From assembly GCF_900128975.1 (NCBI RefSeq), contig NZ_FQVC01000001.1, positions 392,469 to 456,468 on the forward strand: 64,000 bases of DNA, written 5' to 3'. The notes under the pieces were generated by a model. That model saw only the letters and a program-made list of their open reading frames with translations, had not been told where the DNA came from and searched no databases. Positions 47,552 through 57,166 of this stretch are shown here, piece after piece (positions within the stretch are counted from its first letter, which is position 1; each line of letters begins with the position of its first letter). The stretch comes from Devosia limi DSM 17137. GTDB lineage: Bacteria > Pseudomonadota > Alphaproteobacteria > Rhizobiales > Devosiaceae. A program made the position numbers and the translations under genes.

Positions 47552-49078
47552 ATGAAGCGTTTAGGCCTGGCACTGACCTGTTCACTGATCGCGTTGGCAG
47601 CGACGGCACCGGGGGCATCAGCTCAATCCCACGGCGGCGTCGCCGACATCGCCACCATCGGCGAACCGCCGACGCTGGACGCGATGGTCAGTGCCACGGA
47701 TATTGTAGGCACGATTACCCAGCACATTTTCGAAACGCTCTATACATTTGACGCCGACTGGAAAGTCGCGCCTTTGTTGGCTGTCGATCTGCCGGAAATT
47801 TCGGAGGACGGCACCGTCTACACCATCGCGCTGCGCCAAGGCATCACCTTCCACGATGGCTCGGCAATGACATCGAGCGATGTGCTCGCCTCCCTCACGC
47901 GGTGGACCGAAGTCGCCTCGCGTGGCAAGCAGGCGGCGGCCGCTATCGAAGCCATTGAGGCAATCGATGATTTCACCATCAGGATTACCCTCACCCGCCC
48001 CTATGCGCCGCTTCTGTCGCTGCTGGCGTTCAACAATGCCGCAGCCATCATTATCCCTGAGGAAGACGTTGCAGTTCCGCTCGAAAAGGTGACCGGCACC
48101 GGTCCCTACAAGCTGCAGGAACACCTGCCCGATCAGTATATTCAGCTGGTTCGCTTCGATGACTATAGTTCGCGCAGCGAAGATCCTTCCAAGTTCGCCG
48201 GTGCGCGCCACGCCTACCTTGACGAAATTCGCTTCCTGCCGGTCCCCGACGCCAATACGCGCGTCGAGGCCTCGGTCGCCGGCGAGTACGACTATGTGGA
48301 TTCACTGCCGGTAGAAGCCTATCCTCGCCTCGAGCAAGGCAAGAGCGAGGCGTTGCTACTCCAGCATTTCGGCTGGCCGATCTTTGTAATGAACACCAAA
48401 GAAGGCGTGCTCGCCGACCCGATGGCGCGCAAGGCCGTTCAGGCCGCCCTTGATACCTCTGACATGCTGATAGCCGCATTTGGCGACACTCAATTTTACA
48501 GCGTCGACGGACCACTCTACCCCGAGGGCTATGTGTGGCGCAGCGAAGTGGGCATTGAGAGCTACAATGTCGGTGATCCGGAGGCCGCAGGCGAGTTCCT
48601 GGCTCAATCCGAATATGATGGGCAGCCCCTGCGCATCCTGACCAGCCAGCAATATCCGTTCCACTACAAGATGGCCCAGGTTGCGCAGGCCTATCTGGAA
48701 CTGGCGGGCTTCAAGGTCGACATGCAGGTCGTTGAATGGGCAACCTTGGTTCAACGGAACAAGAAGCCCGAACTTTGGGACGTGTTCATTACCCACAGCC
48801 CGTTCCTGCCTGAGCCGTCGCTCAACTTCATCTTCTCGCCAACGGCGGGCGGCTGGTGGGACACGCCCGAAAAGGCAGCTGCCCTCCTGGCGTTCGACGC
48901 TGCGCTCACGACCGAAGAGCGTGTTGAAAAGTTTGCCGATCTGCAGGCGCTGTACTTCGAGCAGGCCCCGGTGATCAAGATCGGTGACTTTTCCGCCCTG
49001 TCGTCAAAGTCCAAATCGCTCGGCGGGTTTGAACCCAGCCCATGGCCCGCTTTTTGGAACGCCTACATCACCGAATAA
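47552..49078 (+). CDS. ABC transporter substrate-binding protein, family 5 (oligopeptide/dipeptide type)
   Basis: A 508-residue periplasmic binding protein with a signal peptide (MKRLGLALTCSLIALAATAPGASA). It has the SBP_bac_5 layout: GEPPTLDAMVSATDIVG, HIFETLYTFD, VYTIALRQGITFHDGSAMTSSDV, GTGPYKLQE and NTKEGVLADPMARKAVQAALD. GGAGGG precedes the ATG at 47552. No permease or ATPase genes follow. The next gene is a D-aminopeptidase, so the ligand may be a peptide with D-residues; this is inference. Confidence 0.92.
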   Translation: MKRLGLALTCSLIALAATAPGASAQSHGGVADIATIGEPPTLDAMVSATDIVGTITQHIFETLYTFDADWKVAPLLAVDLPEISEDGTVYTIALRQGITFHDGSAMTSSDVLASLTRWTEVASRGKQAAAAIEAIEAIDDFTIRITLTRPYAPLLSLLAFNNAAAIIIPEEDVAVPLEKVTGTGPYKLQEHLPDQYIQLVRFDDYSSRSEDPSKFAGARHAYLDEIRFLPVPDANTRVEASVAGEYDYVDSLPVEAYPRLEQGKSEALLLQHFGWPIFVMNTKEGVLADPMARKAVQAALDTSDMLIAAFGDTQFYSVDGPLYPEGYVWRSEVGIESYNVGDPEAAGEFLAQSEYDGQPLRILTSQQYPFHYKMAQVAQAYLELAGFKVDMQVVEWATLVQRNKKPELWDVFITHSPFLPEPSLNFIFSPTAGGWWDTPEKAAALLAFDAALTTEERVEKFADLQALYFEQAPVIKIGDFSALSSKSKSLGGFEPSPWPAFWNAYITE

Positions 49079-49100
49079 ACCTGGCCTTCAATCAACAGAT

Positions 49101-49135
49101 CTGGGCGACCGAGTGTTCGGTTGCCCAGTCGTTTT
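49101..49135 (+). terminator. Intrinsic terminator after the binding-protein gene
   Basis: A 12-bp stem (49101-49112 with 49117-49128, one G-U pair) and a GTGT tetraloop are followed by TCGTTTT. It lies between the binding protein and the D-aminopeptidase gene and would limit read-through into the second gene. Confidence 0.75.
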
Positions 49136-49153
49136 CATTTTTGGAGCAAGACC

Positions 49154-50758
49154 TTGAACGTCGGCAATGCACCACTCCGCCTGTTGACCGAAACGCTCGA
49201 CGGGTTTCTCGCGCCATGGAACACAGGCACGTCGCCGGGTGTGCTGGCGGCGATCACAGCAGGCGACACGCGCGTCTATGAGCGCGCCGTCGGCATGGCC
49301 GACCTGGCCCATTCCGTGCCGCTTGGCTTTGACAGCGTCATGCGCGTCGCCTCGCAGAGCAAGCAGTTCACCGTTCTGCTCGCCCTCATGCTGGAGGCCG
49401 ATGGCAAGCTGTCCTTTGAGGATGACATTCGCGACTATCTGCCATTCCTTCCCGATTACGGAACCAAGATCACGCTGCGGCACCTGGCCTCCAATACCAG
49501 CGGGCTGCGAGACATTCTGGAAATGCTGATCATCTCCGGCGTGCCCATCCTGTCGCCGTCGTCGCGCGCGCTGTCGGTGCAGCTGGCCGCGCTCAGCCGC
49601 GACCTGAATTTTCCGGTCGGCGAGGACCTTGTTTACAGCAACACCAATTTCCTTCTGCTCTCAGAGATCTTGGAAATTGCCAGCGGACAATCCTTCAATG
49701 CGCTGCTGCGGGAGCGCATTACCGGGCCACTGGGAATGCCCAGCACGCGACTGATGGCGCGCGATGACGTCATTCTGCCAAACCTTGCCACGCATCACCG
49801 CCGGCACGAGGGCGAGTGGCTGAAATCGACATGGGGGATTGCAATTGGCGGGGAAGGCGGCATGGTTTCGACTGGCAATGACATGCAGCGCTGGCTTGCC
49901 GAGCTGCGGCAGCCAACCCTATGCGATCCCGGCCTGATTGCCCGTATGGAAGCCCCGGGAGCGACGATCAATTCCGTCGATTCCCCCTATGGCATGGGTC
50001 TGGTCTGGTCAGGCGACGGGCTTGGACGGGGCGTCGGCCATGGCGGGTGGATCGCTGGATCTCGCTCGTTATCCATCCGTTTTCCGCAGGCCGACGCCTC
50101 GCTCCTGATCCTGGCCAATCACGATGAATTCTCCCCATTCGCAATGGGTGCTGCAATTTCAGCGCTGATCGCCGGCACGACAATTCAAGACCGCTCGGCT
50201 TGCAGCCTTGAATGCGGCCATTACCGCGAGGTCGGGGGCAACGACCTGTTCGTGATCAACGACAATGGCGCAGGGCGCGACCTCGTTACGAGCATGGGCT
50301 CATCGGCGCTCATTGGCACGGCTGAAGCGGGCTGGACCCCCAATGTGGCGATACCGCCCTTCACGCTCTCATCTCAGTCGCCCAACCAGATTGTCGCCAC
50401 CAAGTTCGGGAGGCAGCGCGCCTTCCGCAAGATCACATCCGCGCCCGCCAACGATCGACCACCCCTCGCCCCTGGCCGCTACCATGCAGCAGCTGAGCAA
50501 CTCGATGCGCGCATCTTCATGAATTCAGCGGGCGTGCAATGTCTATATGTCTGTTCGCCGATGGGGGCGGCGACGCTGGAACTGGCCTATCTCGAGGACA
50601 ATTTTTACATCGTCCATCCGGCGGCAAAGCCCGCGCATGACCAATGGCGTTTCGCGCCCTGGATACTGCCATGGGTATATACGCTGACTATCGAGCCGGA
50701 TCACATCGTCATCAACAGCGACCGCACCAAGTCGCTGCGACTTGACGCGGTATCTTGA
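49154..50758 (+). CDS. dap: D-aminopeptidase homologue (S12 serine hydrolase)
   Basis: About 534 residues from a TTG start at 49154 that has GGAG seven bases upstream. The catalytic triad positions are Ser67-x-x-Lys70 (SQSKQF), Tyr161-x-Asn163 (YSNTN) and His296-Gly-Gly. These nearly coincide with Ser62, Lys65, Tyr153 and His287 of the Ochrobactrum anthropi D-aminopeptidase. A C-terminal barrel part with GRYHAAAEQLDARIF matches DAP's lipocalin-like domains. It removes N-terminal D-amino acids from peptides. Other S12 esterases are possible. Confidence 0.82.
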   Translation: MNVGNAPLRLLTETLDGFLAPWNTGTSPGVLAAITAGDTRVYERAVGMADLAHSVPLGFDSVMRVASQSKQFTVLLALMLEADGKLSFEDDIRDYLPFLPDYGTKITLRHLASNTSGLRDILEMLIISGVPILSPSSRALSVQLAALSRDLNFPVGEDLVYSNTNFLLLSEILEIASGQSFNALLRERITGPLGMPSTRLMARDDVILPNLATHHRRHEGEWLKSTWGIAIGGEGGMVSTGNDMQRWLAELRQPTLCDPGLIARMEAPGATINSVDSPYGMGLVWSGDGLGRGVGHGGWIAGSRSLSIRFPQADASLLILANHDEFSPFAMGAAISALIAGTTIQDRSACSLECGHYREVGGNDLFVINDNGAGRDLVTSMGSSALIGTAEAGWTPNVAIPPFTLSSQSPNQIVATKFGRQRAFRKITSAPANDRPPLAPGRYHAAAEQLDARIFMNSAGVQCLYVCSPMGAATLELAYLEDNFYIVHPAAKPAHDQWRFAPWILPWVYTLTIEPDHIVINSDRTKSLRLDAVS

Positions 50759-50964
50759 TCGATCGGTTCGTTCAGCCCGACCTAGATATCGGCATGGCTT
50801 TTGGTTGTGCGTCCCCGCTGGCCTGTGGGCGCGCCACGCCGCATCGCGTCCACAGCCCATCGTTGCGCCGTTTCGCCTCCGAAATCGCTATTGCGGGCCG
50901 CGCTGATGCAGACACGGGCTGTCCACCGGGCCGGGACAGATCGCAGTAACCCTGGTTTTGCTGC
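50759..50964. other. Degenerate sequence before the remnant, no gene seen
   Basis: Several short open frames cross this stretch on both strands. None has a convincing start or a recognisable protein, and it may be the decayed 5' part of the same gene. Confidence 0.4.
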
Positions 50965-51285
50965 ACGTATTGTGGGCAGCCAGCGACTTTGTCAGACCGA
51001 TCACCGTTTCGGCCGCTGCGCACAATTGGCAACGCGTGTCGTTGCCATTACCGATGCCATTTACGCAAGCGCCGGAAGCCGCAGCCATTGCCGCCCTCGA
51101 CGGGGTCGAACTCGTCGGCATCTACACGCACGAAGGCACCACCTATGGCGCCAAGGCGGCATGATCGACAAAGCTGTCATCACGCCCGCTACCGATAAAC
51201 AGTCCGTGGACGTTCAAGTCCATGGCCTGCTTGCAGAGTTTCCAGGCTTGAAAAGGAAAAGCCCAGCAGACCACGAGGGTATGCT
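50965..51285 (+). pseudogene. Probable remnant of a D-threonine aldolase/D-serine dehydratase-like gene
   Basis: One frame (to the stop at 51164) ends in EAAAIAALDGVELVGIYTHEG, like the middle of COG3616 proteins. The next frame continues DKAVITPATDKQSVD and GLLAEFPGLKRKSPADHEGML, like the C-terminus of that family. The two are in different frames, the parts between them are missing, and no start is intact. The match is by eye only. The remnant fits the D-amino-acid theme of the gene upstream. Confidence 0.4.
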
Positions 51286-51293
51286 GGGCTTTT
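51257..51293 (-). terminator. Intrinsic terminator of the tRNA-fMet gene
   Basis: A perfect 12-bp stem AAAAGCCCAGCA / TGCTGGGCTTTT (51257-51268 and 51282-51293) sits immediately downstream of the leftward tRNA and is followed on that strand by TTTTCCTTTT. Confidence 0.85.
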
Positions 51294-51294
51294 T

Positions 51295-51371
<77 letters not shown>

Positions 51372-51632
51372 TCAATTTAGATAACTATGCCGATGGGGCG
51401 GGGTCATCAGTGCGGCCGGTGCCGCGACGTGAGGGGTATATAGGAGGTCCGGCCGGATAGCTCAAGGCTTAAATTGCCCCTGGTGACAGTTTTTTGACGT
51501 CGCCCCCAAAACCTGGCGGAAAATGCCCGCAGTGTCATGATTTTACGCAGCATTTCTGTGGCCAAGCCCTGCCCCGACAGGTGGGTTTGCACTATGCTGC
51601 CCGCTCTTGCCGACGCTGAGGACCAAATCACC

Positions 51633-52670
51633 ATGAAATTGAAGCCGCTGGGCCGCACCGATCTGCGGGTTACCGAAATCTGTCTCGGCACCATGACCTG
51701 GGGCAGCCAGAACACCGAGGCCGAAGGCCATGCCCAGATCGACATGGCGCTCGACGCCGGGGTCAATTTCATGGATACCGCCGAGCTCTATGCGGTGCCC
51801 GGCAGCCCGCAGACTTCGGGCCGCACCGAAGAGATCATCGGCAACTGGTTCCAAAAGACCGGCAAGCGCGACCAGTGGATCCTGGCCAGCAAGATTGGCG
51901 GTGGCGGCACCAAATTCCTGCGCGATGGCCAGCGTGCCGACAAGCGCACCCTGCGCGAAGCGGTGGAAGCCAGTCTGCGCCGGCTCAAGACCGACCATAT
52001 CGATCTCTACCAGATCCATTGGGCCTCGCGCGGTAGCTACAATTTCGACGGCTCCTGGACCTACGCCCCGCACAGGCAGGACACCGCCGACGTTCTGGCC
52101 AACCTCCTCGACCTTCTCGAAGGGCTCAAGGACCTGATCGCCGAAGGCAAGATCGGCCATGCCGGCGTTTCCAACGAAACGACCTGGGGCATAGCCGAAT
52201 GGCTCAAGCTGGCCGAGCGTCATGACCTGCCGCGCCTGGTGTCGGTGCAGAACGAATACAGTCTCATCCGCCGTCACTTCGATCTCGACCTGGCCGAGCT
52301 CAGCCACCACGAGGATGTCGGCCTGCTCGCCTATTCGCCTTTGGCGGCCGGTATCCTGACCGGTAAATATCTGGGTGGGGTGATCCCCAGGCCCAGCCGC
52401 GCCGATTATCAGAAAGGCCTGTGGCGGCTGAACGAATATTCAGAACCCGCCGTCGCCGCCTATGTCGCACTGGCTGGCGAACATGGGCTGGACCCGGCGC
52501 AGATGGCGATTGCCTTCTGCCTGTCGCGTCCCTTCATGACCGCGGTGATTGTTGGCGCCACCAGCACCGAACAATTACGCAATGCCCTGGGCGCGCTCGA
52601 TATCGGTCTCAGCCCCGAAGTGCTCAATGGCATCGAGGCGATCCACCGGCGCTATCCCCGCCCCATCTGA
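51633..52670 (+). CDS. Aldo/keto reductase, Tas-like
   Basis: A 345-residue NADPH-dependent oxidoreductase with the AKR barrel. DAGVNFMDTAELYAVP has the catalytic Asp and Tyr, and KIGGGG has the Lys. DLYQIHWASRG, YSPLAAGILTGKY and GATSTEQLRNAL (cofactor) follow. The ATG at 51633 is used; the frame upstream is not conserved-looking. The substrate is unknown. Confidence 0.92.
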   Translation: MKLKPLGRTDLRVTEICLGTMTWGSQNTEAEGHAQIDMALDAGVNFMDTAELYAVPGSPQTSGRTEEIIGNWFQKTGKRDQWILASKIGGGGTKFLRDGQRADKRTLREAVEASLRRLKTDHIDLYQIHWASRGSYNFDGSWTYAPHRQDTADVLANLLDLLEGLKDLIAEGKIGHAGVSNETTWGIAEWLKLAERHDLPRLVSVQNEYSLIRRHFDLDLAELSHHEDVGLLAYSPLAAGILTGKYLGGVIPRPSRADYQKGLWRLNEYSEPAVAAYVALAGEHGLDPAQMAIAFCLSRPFMTAVIVGATSTEQLRNALGALDIGLSPEVLNGIEAIHRRYPRPI

Positions 52671-52730
52671 TAGCGTTTTCGCCACGCCACGCTATGATCG
52701 CGCTGCCACCCCCAGACTGAGTTGAGAACC

Positions 52731-53429
52731 ATGCAGATTTCACTGTCGCTGCTGTCGACGTTTTTTCCGCTGATCTGCTATCTCGGCTACAATATCGTGG
52801 TGCCGCTGATCGAAAAGCGGCGCCCCTCGCTCTCGGTGATCATGAACATGCAGCGCCAGCGCTGGGTGGCCAATGCGACCCAGCGCGAAAGCCCGTTCGA
52901 TGCCATTCTCTCCGGCAATATCATGGGCTCGGTAAGCTTTCTCGCCTCCACCGCCGTGCTGCTGATCCTGGCAGTCTTTGCAGTATTCGGCCAATTGCCG
53001 GCGCTGATGGATGCGCTGCAGCTGCTCTCGATCGAACGCATCTATGGCGTGCAGGAAGTGCTGGTGCATCTGGTGGTGATGCTGGCGCTGTTCGTGCTGG
53101 CGTTTTTTGCCTTTACCCTGTCGCTGCGCCAGTTCAACCATTTCTGCATCATGCTGGGCGCCATGGACCGCGATGGCAGCACCGCACCCGATGAAATCCG
53201 GGCCATCGCCCAGATGAACGGCCTGGGCGCCAGGAACTTCAATAGCGGCGTACGCGCTTATTATTTCTCGGTGGCGACGGTGGCATGGTTCGTCTCGGAA
53301 TGGCTGGCAATCATCGCCTGCGTGGTGACGATCATGCTCCTGCTGCACCGTGAATTCTTCTCGTCGGCGCACCGCACCGCCGCCAACGCTGCGGTCATGG
53401 CAGCGCGCCGCCGGGAACAGTCGCAATAG
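52731..53429 (+). CDS. DUF599-family membrane protein
   Basis: A 232-residue protein with four hydrophobic helices (about 5-28, 70-92, 110-132 and 185-210). RQRWVANATQRESPFDAILSGNIMGSVSFLAS is the family signature. The function is unknown. The ATG at 52731 is chosen, with a TTG three codons earlier as the alternative. Confidence 0.85.
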   Translation: MQISLSLLSTFFPLICYLGYNIVVPLIEKRRPSLSVIMNMQRQRWVANATQRESPFDAILSGNIMGSVSFLASTAVLLILAVFAVFGQLPALMDALQLLSIERIYGVQEVLVHLVVMLALFVLAFFAFTLSLRQFNHFCIMLGAMDRDGSTAPDEIRAIAQMNGLGARNFNSGVRAYYFSVATVAWFVSEWLAIIACVVTIMLLLHREFFSSAHRTAANAAVMAARRREQSQ

Positions 53430-53432
53430 CGG

Positions 53433-54704
53433 CTATTTCTGCTTGGTCTTGCCGGTGACGTCCGCCTGCGCCGCCGCGTCTTCGAGCCGCACCAGATTGT
53501 CGACCGCCAGCTGGTATCCGGCATCGGCGGCCCGCTGGTAATAGTCCAGCGCCCTGGCATGATCGGCCGTCACGCCCAGCCCGTTCTCGTAGATGTGGCC
53601 CATATTGTTGAGCGCCACCGGCTGGCCGGCTTCGGCCGCGATCTCGGTCCATCGCCGCCCCTCGGCATAGTCGATATTGGTGCCCAGCCCATCCAGATAA
53701 AGCAGACCCAGATTGACCGCAGCCCGCATTTCGCCGTCTTCAGCCGCCTCGGTATAGAGCGTCAGCGCGCGCTTGTAGTCCTGCGGCACCCCGCGCCCGT
53801 CTTCATAGAGCAGGCCAAGATTATGTTTGGCCAGCGCCAGCCCCTGATCGGCTGCCTGCCGATAGAGCGCGGCGGCGGCGGCGACATCCTCGGGCACGCC
53901 CAGGCCGTTTTCGAGCATATAGCCCAGATTGTTCTGCCCATGCACATCGCCCTGCTCAGCGGCAGCGCGATACAGTGCGACCGCTCGTTCCTGATCGACC
54001 GCCTGGCCCAGGCCATCCTGCAGCAGCTTGCCCAGATTGACCTGGCCGATCGCATCGCCCTGTGCCACGGCGCGCTCGAACCACGCCGCCGCCGCCACAT
54101 AATCGCGCGGCACCCCCAGCCCTTCCTGATACATCAACCCCAGATTGGACTGTCCCTTGGCCAGCCCCTGCTCGGCGGCGGCCCGATACCAGCGAGCGGC
54201 TTCGCCATAGTCCTGCGCGACGCCCTCGCCAAAATCATAGGACAGGCCCAGACTGTTCTGCGCCGGAGCAAAGCCGGCCTCGGCGCCCCGGGTCAGCAAT
54301 TGCGCCCCCCGCACCATATCCGCCTCGATGCCATCACCGGTGGTCAGCATGTCGCCAAGGATGGAGAGGGCCACCACATTGCCCGCCGCAACCGCCTCTT
54401 CGAACAGCGGCACCGCCTTTGAGGTCTCCCCGGCGGCAAAATAGGCGCGTGCCAGCCAGGCCTTGAGCTGTATGGAATCGGGCTCGCCAGCCAGCGCCTT
54501 GCTGCAGGCAGCGATGGCCTTGGTCGCGTCGATCCTGAAGGTGTCGCGGCCGATGCTCTCAAAGCCGGTTTCGAACTGGCTCGCCGCCTGCGCCGCACAG
54601 GCATCGAAATCGGGGCCGGCCCAGGCGGGTCCCGGGGCAACAAGCGGTGCTGCCAGCAGCACGGCCAGGCGGGTGCACAGCATTTGGCGTTTGATCGCGC
54701 GCAT
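53433..54704 (-). CDS. Exported Sel1-repeat protein
   Basis: A 423-residue protein with a signal peptide ending at GPAWA. About eight Sel1-like repeats run from ~130 to 405 (for example AQNSLGLSYDFGEGVAQDYGEAARWYRAAAEQG). Such repeats are protein-binding scaffolds in the periplasm or envelope. The C-terminus is short and charged. It converges on the DUF599 gene with a 3-base gap. Confidence 0.9.
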   Translation of the reverse strand: MRAIKRQMLCTRLAVLLAAPLVAPGPAWAGPDFDACAAQAASQFETGFESIGRDTFRIDATKAIAACSKALAGEPDSIQLKAWLARAYFAAGETSKAVPLFEEAVAAGNVVALSILGDMLTTGDGIEADMVRGAQLLTRGAEAGFAPAQNSLGLSYDFGEGVAQDYGEAARWYRAAAEQGLAKGQSNLGLMYQEGLGVPRDYVAAAAWFERAVAQGDAIGQVNLGKLLQDGLGQAVDQERAVALYRAAAEQGDVHGQNNLGYMLENGLGVPEDVAAAAALYRQAADQGLALAKHNLGLLYEDGRGVPQDYKRALTLYTEAAEDGEMRAAVNLGLLYLDGLGTNIDYAEGRRWTEIAAEAGQPVALNNMGHIYENGLGVTADHARALDYYQRAADAGYQLAVDNLVRLEDAAAQADVTGKTKQK

Positions 54705-54768
54705 GGGTGGCTCCTGCAGTCCTGAGCGATCGAGTTTAGCCGTCCGCGCCTGCCCCCAGCAAGGCTGT

Positions 54769-55578
54769 TCAGCCCAGTTGCCGATGCAGGAATGCCGCGC
54801 TTTCGGCCAGCACCGGGGCCAGGCGCCGCGCCGGTCGGCCCAACGCCATCAGCGTCCCTGGATGCCCCAAGCGGGCATAGTGGGTCTCAACCACCACGCC
54901 CCCCGCCTGCCGCAGTCTTTGCGCCAGCGCCAGCGTGTTGCGCGGATAGACCAGTGTGTCCCTGTCGCCGCTCGCCAGCAGCATCGGTGGGGACGTCCCG
55001 GCGATGTGATTGATCGGCTGGGTCGCCCTGGGATCGCGCACCGCGCCAAAGGTGCGCAGCGAGATCGGACCATCGAAGGGAAAGAAGTCATAGGGCCCCG
55101 ATAGCCCGACCACAGCCTTGACCCGATCGCTCAGGCCCGCCGCCGCCAGATAGGCCGGATCCAGCGCCAACATCATGGCATTATAGGCGCCGGCCGAATG
55201 CCCCATCAATCCGATGCGCCGGCTATCGCCACCATACCGGTCGATATTGTCCACCGTCCAGGCAAAGGCCGCGGCGCAATCGACCAGAAAATCGGGATAT
55301 TCGACCTCGGGCAATACCCGATAGTCGGCGATGACCGTCACAAAACCCTGCGCTGCCAGCGCCCGACCGGCAAAATCATAATTGCGGCGGCTGCCATCGC
55401 TCCACGCGCCGCCATAGATGAAGAACACCACCGGCAGCGGCCCGAGCTTGTGCTTGGGCGCATAGATATCGAGCTGCCGGCGTGGCCCTGCGCCATAAGG
55501 CACATCGCGTGCCAGCTTGCGCGAGCCAGCGTCCTTGGGGCTGAGAATGTTAATGACGCTCAGAATTGAAATGGCCAT
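54769..55578 (-). CDS. Alpha/beta hydrolase (esterase, BD-FAE-like)
   Basis: A 269-residue esterase with an N-terminal hydrophobic segment. The oxyanion motif VVFFIYGGAWSDGSRRNYDF, nucleophile GHSAGAYNAMM, catalytic Asp in SGDRDTLVYP and His in RLGHPGTL are in order. It is a paralogue of the gene at 58494-59498, sharing blocks such as GRALAAQGFVTVIADYR. The substrate is unknown. Confidence 0.88.
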   Translation of the reverse strand: MAISILSVINILSPKDAGSRKLARDVPYGAGPRRQLDIYAPKHKLGPLPVVFFIYGGAWSDGSRRNYDFAGRALAAQGFVTVIADYRVLPEVEYPDFLVDCAAAFAWTVDNIDRYGGDSRRIGLMGHSAGAYNAMMLALDPAYLAAAGLSDRVKAVVGLSGPYDFFPFDGPISLRTFGAVRDPRATQPINHIAGTSPPMLLASGDRDTLVYPRNTLALAQRLRQAGGVVVETHYARLGHPGTLMALGRPARRLAPVLAESAAFLHRQLG

Positions 55579-55729
55579 GCCCGCCCCGAATTCGCTGTGC
55601 TCACAGATACGGGTAAAGCGCTAAGATTGTTTCCGCCTGCCTACGGGATTTTCCACAGGGTTCACCGCAAGTTAAGGGCCCATAAGGCAAAGCTCCCGCA
55701 CTGGCGGATGCCAGCAAAAGGGCACGGAT

Positions 55730-57106
55730 GTGAGCCAGGCGGCACGCAGCACAGCGCAACAAACAGATGCCAATGGCAGGACAATGCCGCTGGAGGCATT
55801 GCTGCAGCCCAATGCGGCGGCGATGGCGCTGATCGGGCGTTATGACCATGTCACCCGCCTGCCCAATCGCCTGCAATTCATCGAACAGTTTCCGGCCCTG
55901 CTGTCCCCTCGCACGCCGCAAACCCTGATGCTGGTTACCCTGGCCGAAGCCCGCCATTACAACGAAATGCTGCGCGCGCTGGGCATGGCCTTTGCCGAGG
56001 ATTTCGTGCGCGCCGGGGCCGACCTGCTGGCCTCGCTCTTGCCCTATGAGACGCGGCTGTTTCACGTCAGCGTCCTCAGCTTCGCTCTGGTGCTGGATGT
56101 CGACGACACCGCCCAGATCCCGGTTATTGCCGCTGTTATCGCCGCCGCCTTTGCCGGGGCCATCGAGGTCGAGGCCATCCCGGTCAAGACCCAGGTTGGC
56201 GTCGGGCTGCTGCCGCTGTCAGTCCATGCCGATGGCACGGAGTCTCTGCGCGCCGCGCTGGTGGCCGCCCAGGACAGCCGCCGCATCGAGCCCAGGCTTG
56301 CCTTTTACAATCACCAAACCGACGCCGCCCATCTGCGCGCCTTTCGCATTCTGGCCGACCTGCCCGGCGCCATCGCTACTGCCGGACAGCTCAGCCTGCA
56401 CTATCAACCGCGCATCCAGCTCGCCTCGGGGGCCTGCCATGGGGCCGAAGCCCTGCTGCGCTGGCACCATCCCGAGCTGGGGCCCATCTCGCCGGCCGAG
56501 TTCGTGCCGCTGGCCGAGCAGACTGCATTGATCGCGCCACTGACCGATTGGGTCATCGATACCGCGCTCCGTCAGAACCGGCAGTTTCTCGATGCCGGCC
56601 ATGACCTCCGCATCTCGATCAACGCCTCGCCCGTCAATGTCGCTGAAGCCGGCTTTGACGATCAGTTGCTGCACCGCTGCGATGCGGCCGGCCTTGCCCC
56701 GCACCATGTCGAACTCGAGTTCACCGAAGGCACGCTGGCGACCAATTCCGCCCGCACCATTGCCCAGCTGAGCCGCCTGCGCGGCGCCGGCATCAATGTC
56801 GCGCTCGATGACTTCGGCTCCGGCTACTCAAATCTGAGTTACCTGGCGCGCATACCGGCCGATGTGCTCAAGATCGACCAATCCTTCGTTCGCCCGCTGA
56901 TAGCGCCGGGAGACAACGACTTCCTGCTCCGCCACATCGTCTCGATGGCCCAGGGCCTGGGTTTCCGTGTCTGTGCCGAAGGCATTGAAACCGCTCACGC
57001 TTATGGTGTGCTGCGCGAGCTCGGCTGCGAGGAGGGACAAGGCTATCATATGGCCCGGCCGATGCCCGCCCCCCAATTTGCCGACTGGCTCGCGGTCCGC
57101 CCCTGA
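55730..57106 (+). CDS. EAL-domain protein with a degenerate GGDEF domain
   Basis: A 458-residue protein. The N-terminal GGDEF-like domain (about 35-195) has lost the GGDEF motif; SVLSFALVL stands in its place. The EAL domain (about 205-455) is intact: GAEALLRWHHP with Glu240, DDFGSGYSNLSYL, and the KIDQSF and AEGIE metal and substrate motifs. It therefore probably hydrolyses cyclic-di-GMP. The start is GTG at 55730. Confidence 0.92.
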   Translation: MSQAARSTAQQTDANGRTMPLEALLQPNAAAMALIGRYDHVTRLPNRLQFIEQFPALLSPRTPQTLMLVTLAEARHYNEMLRALGMAFAEDFVRAGADLLASLLPYETRLFHVSVLSFALVLDVDDTAQIPVIAAVIAAAFAGAIEVEAIPVKTQVGVGLLPLSVHADGTESLRAALVAAQDSRRIEPRLAFYNHQTDAAHLRAFRILADLPGAIATAGQLSLHYQPRIQLASGACHGAEALLRWHHPELGPISPAEFVPLAEQTALIAPLTDWVIDTALRQNRQFLDAGHDLRISINASPVNVAEAGFDDQLLHRCDAAGLAPHHVELEFTEGTLATNSARTIAQLSRLRGAGINVALDDFGSGYSNLSYLARIPADVLKIDQSFVRPLIAPGDNDFLLRHIVSMAQGLGFRVCAEGIETAHAYGVLRELGCEEGQGYHMARPMPAPQFADWLAVRP

Positions 57107-57166
57107 CGGCAAGGCCGGCTCATGTCCCCCCCGATACCGGTGGCTCGCTGCCATCGCGACAATATC

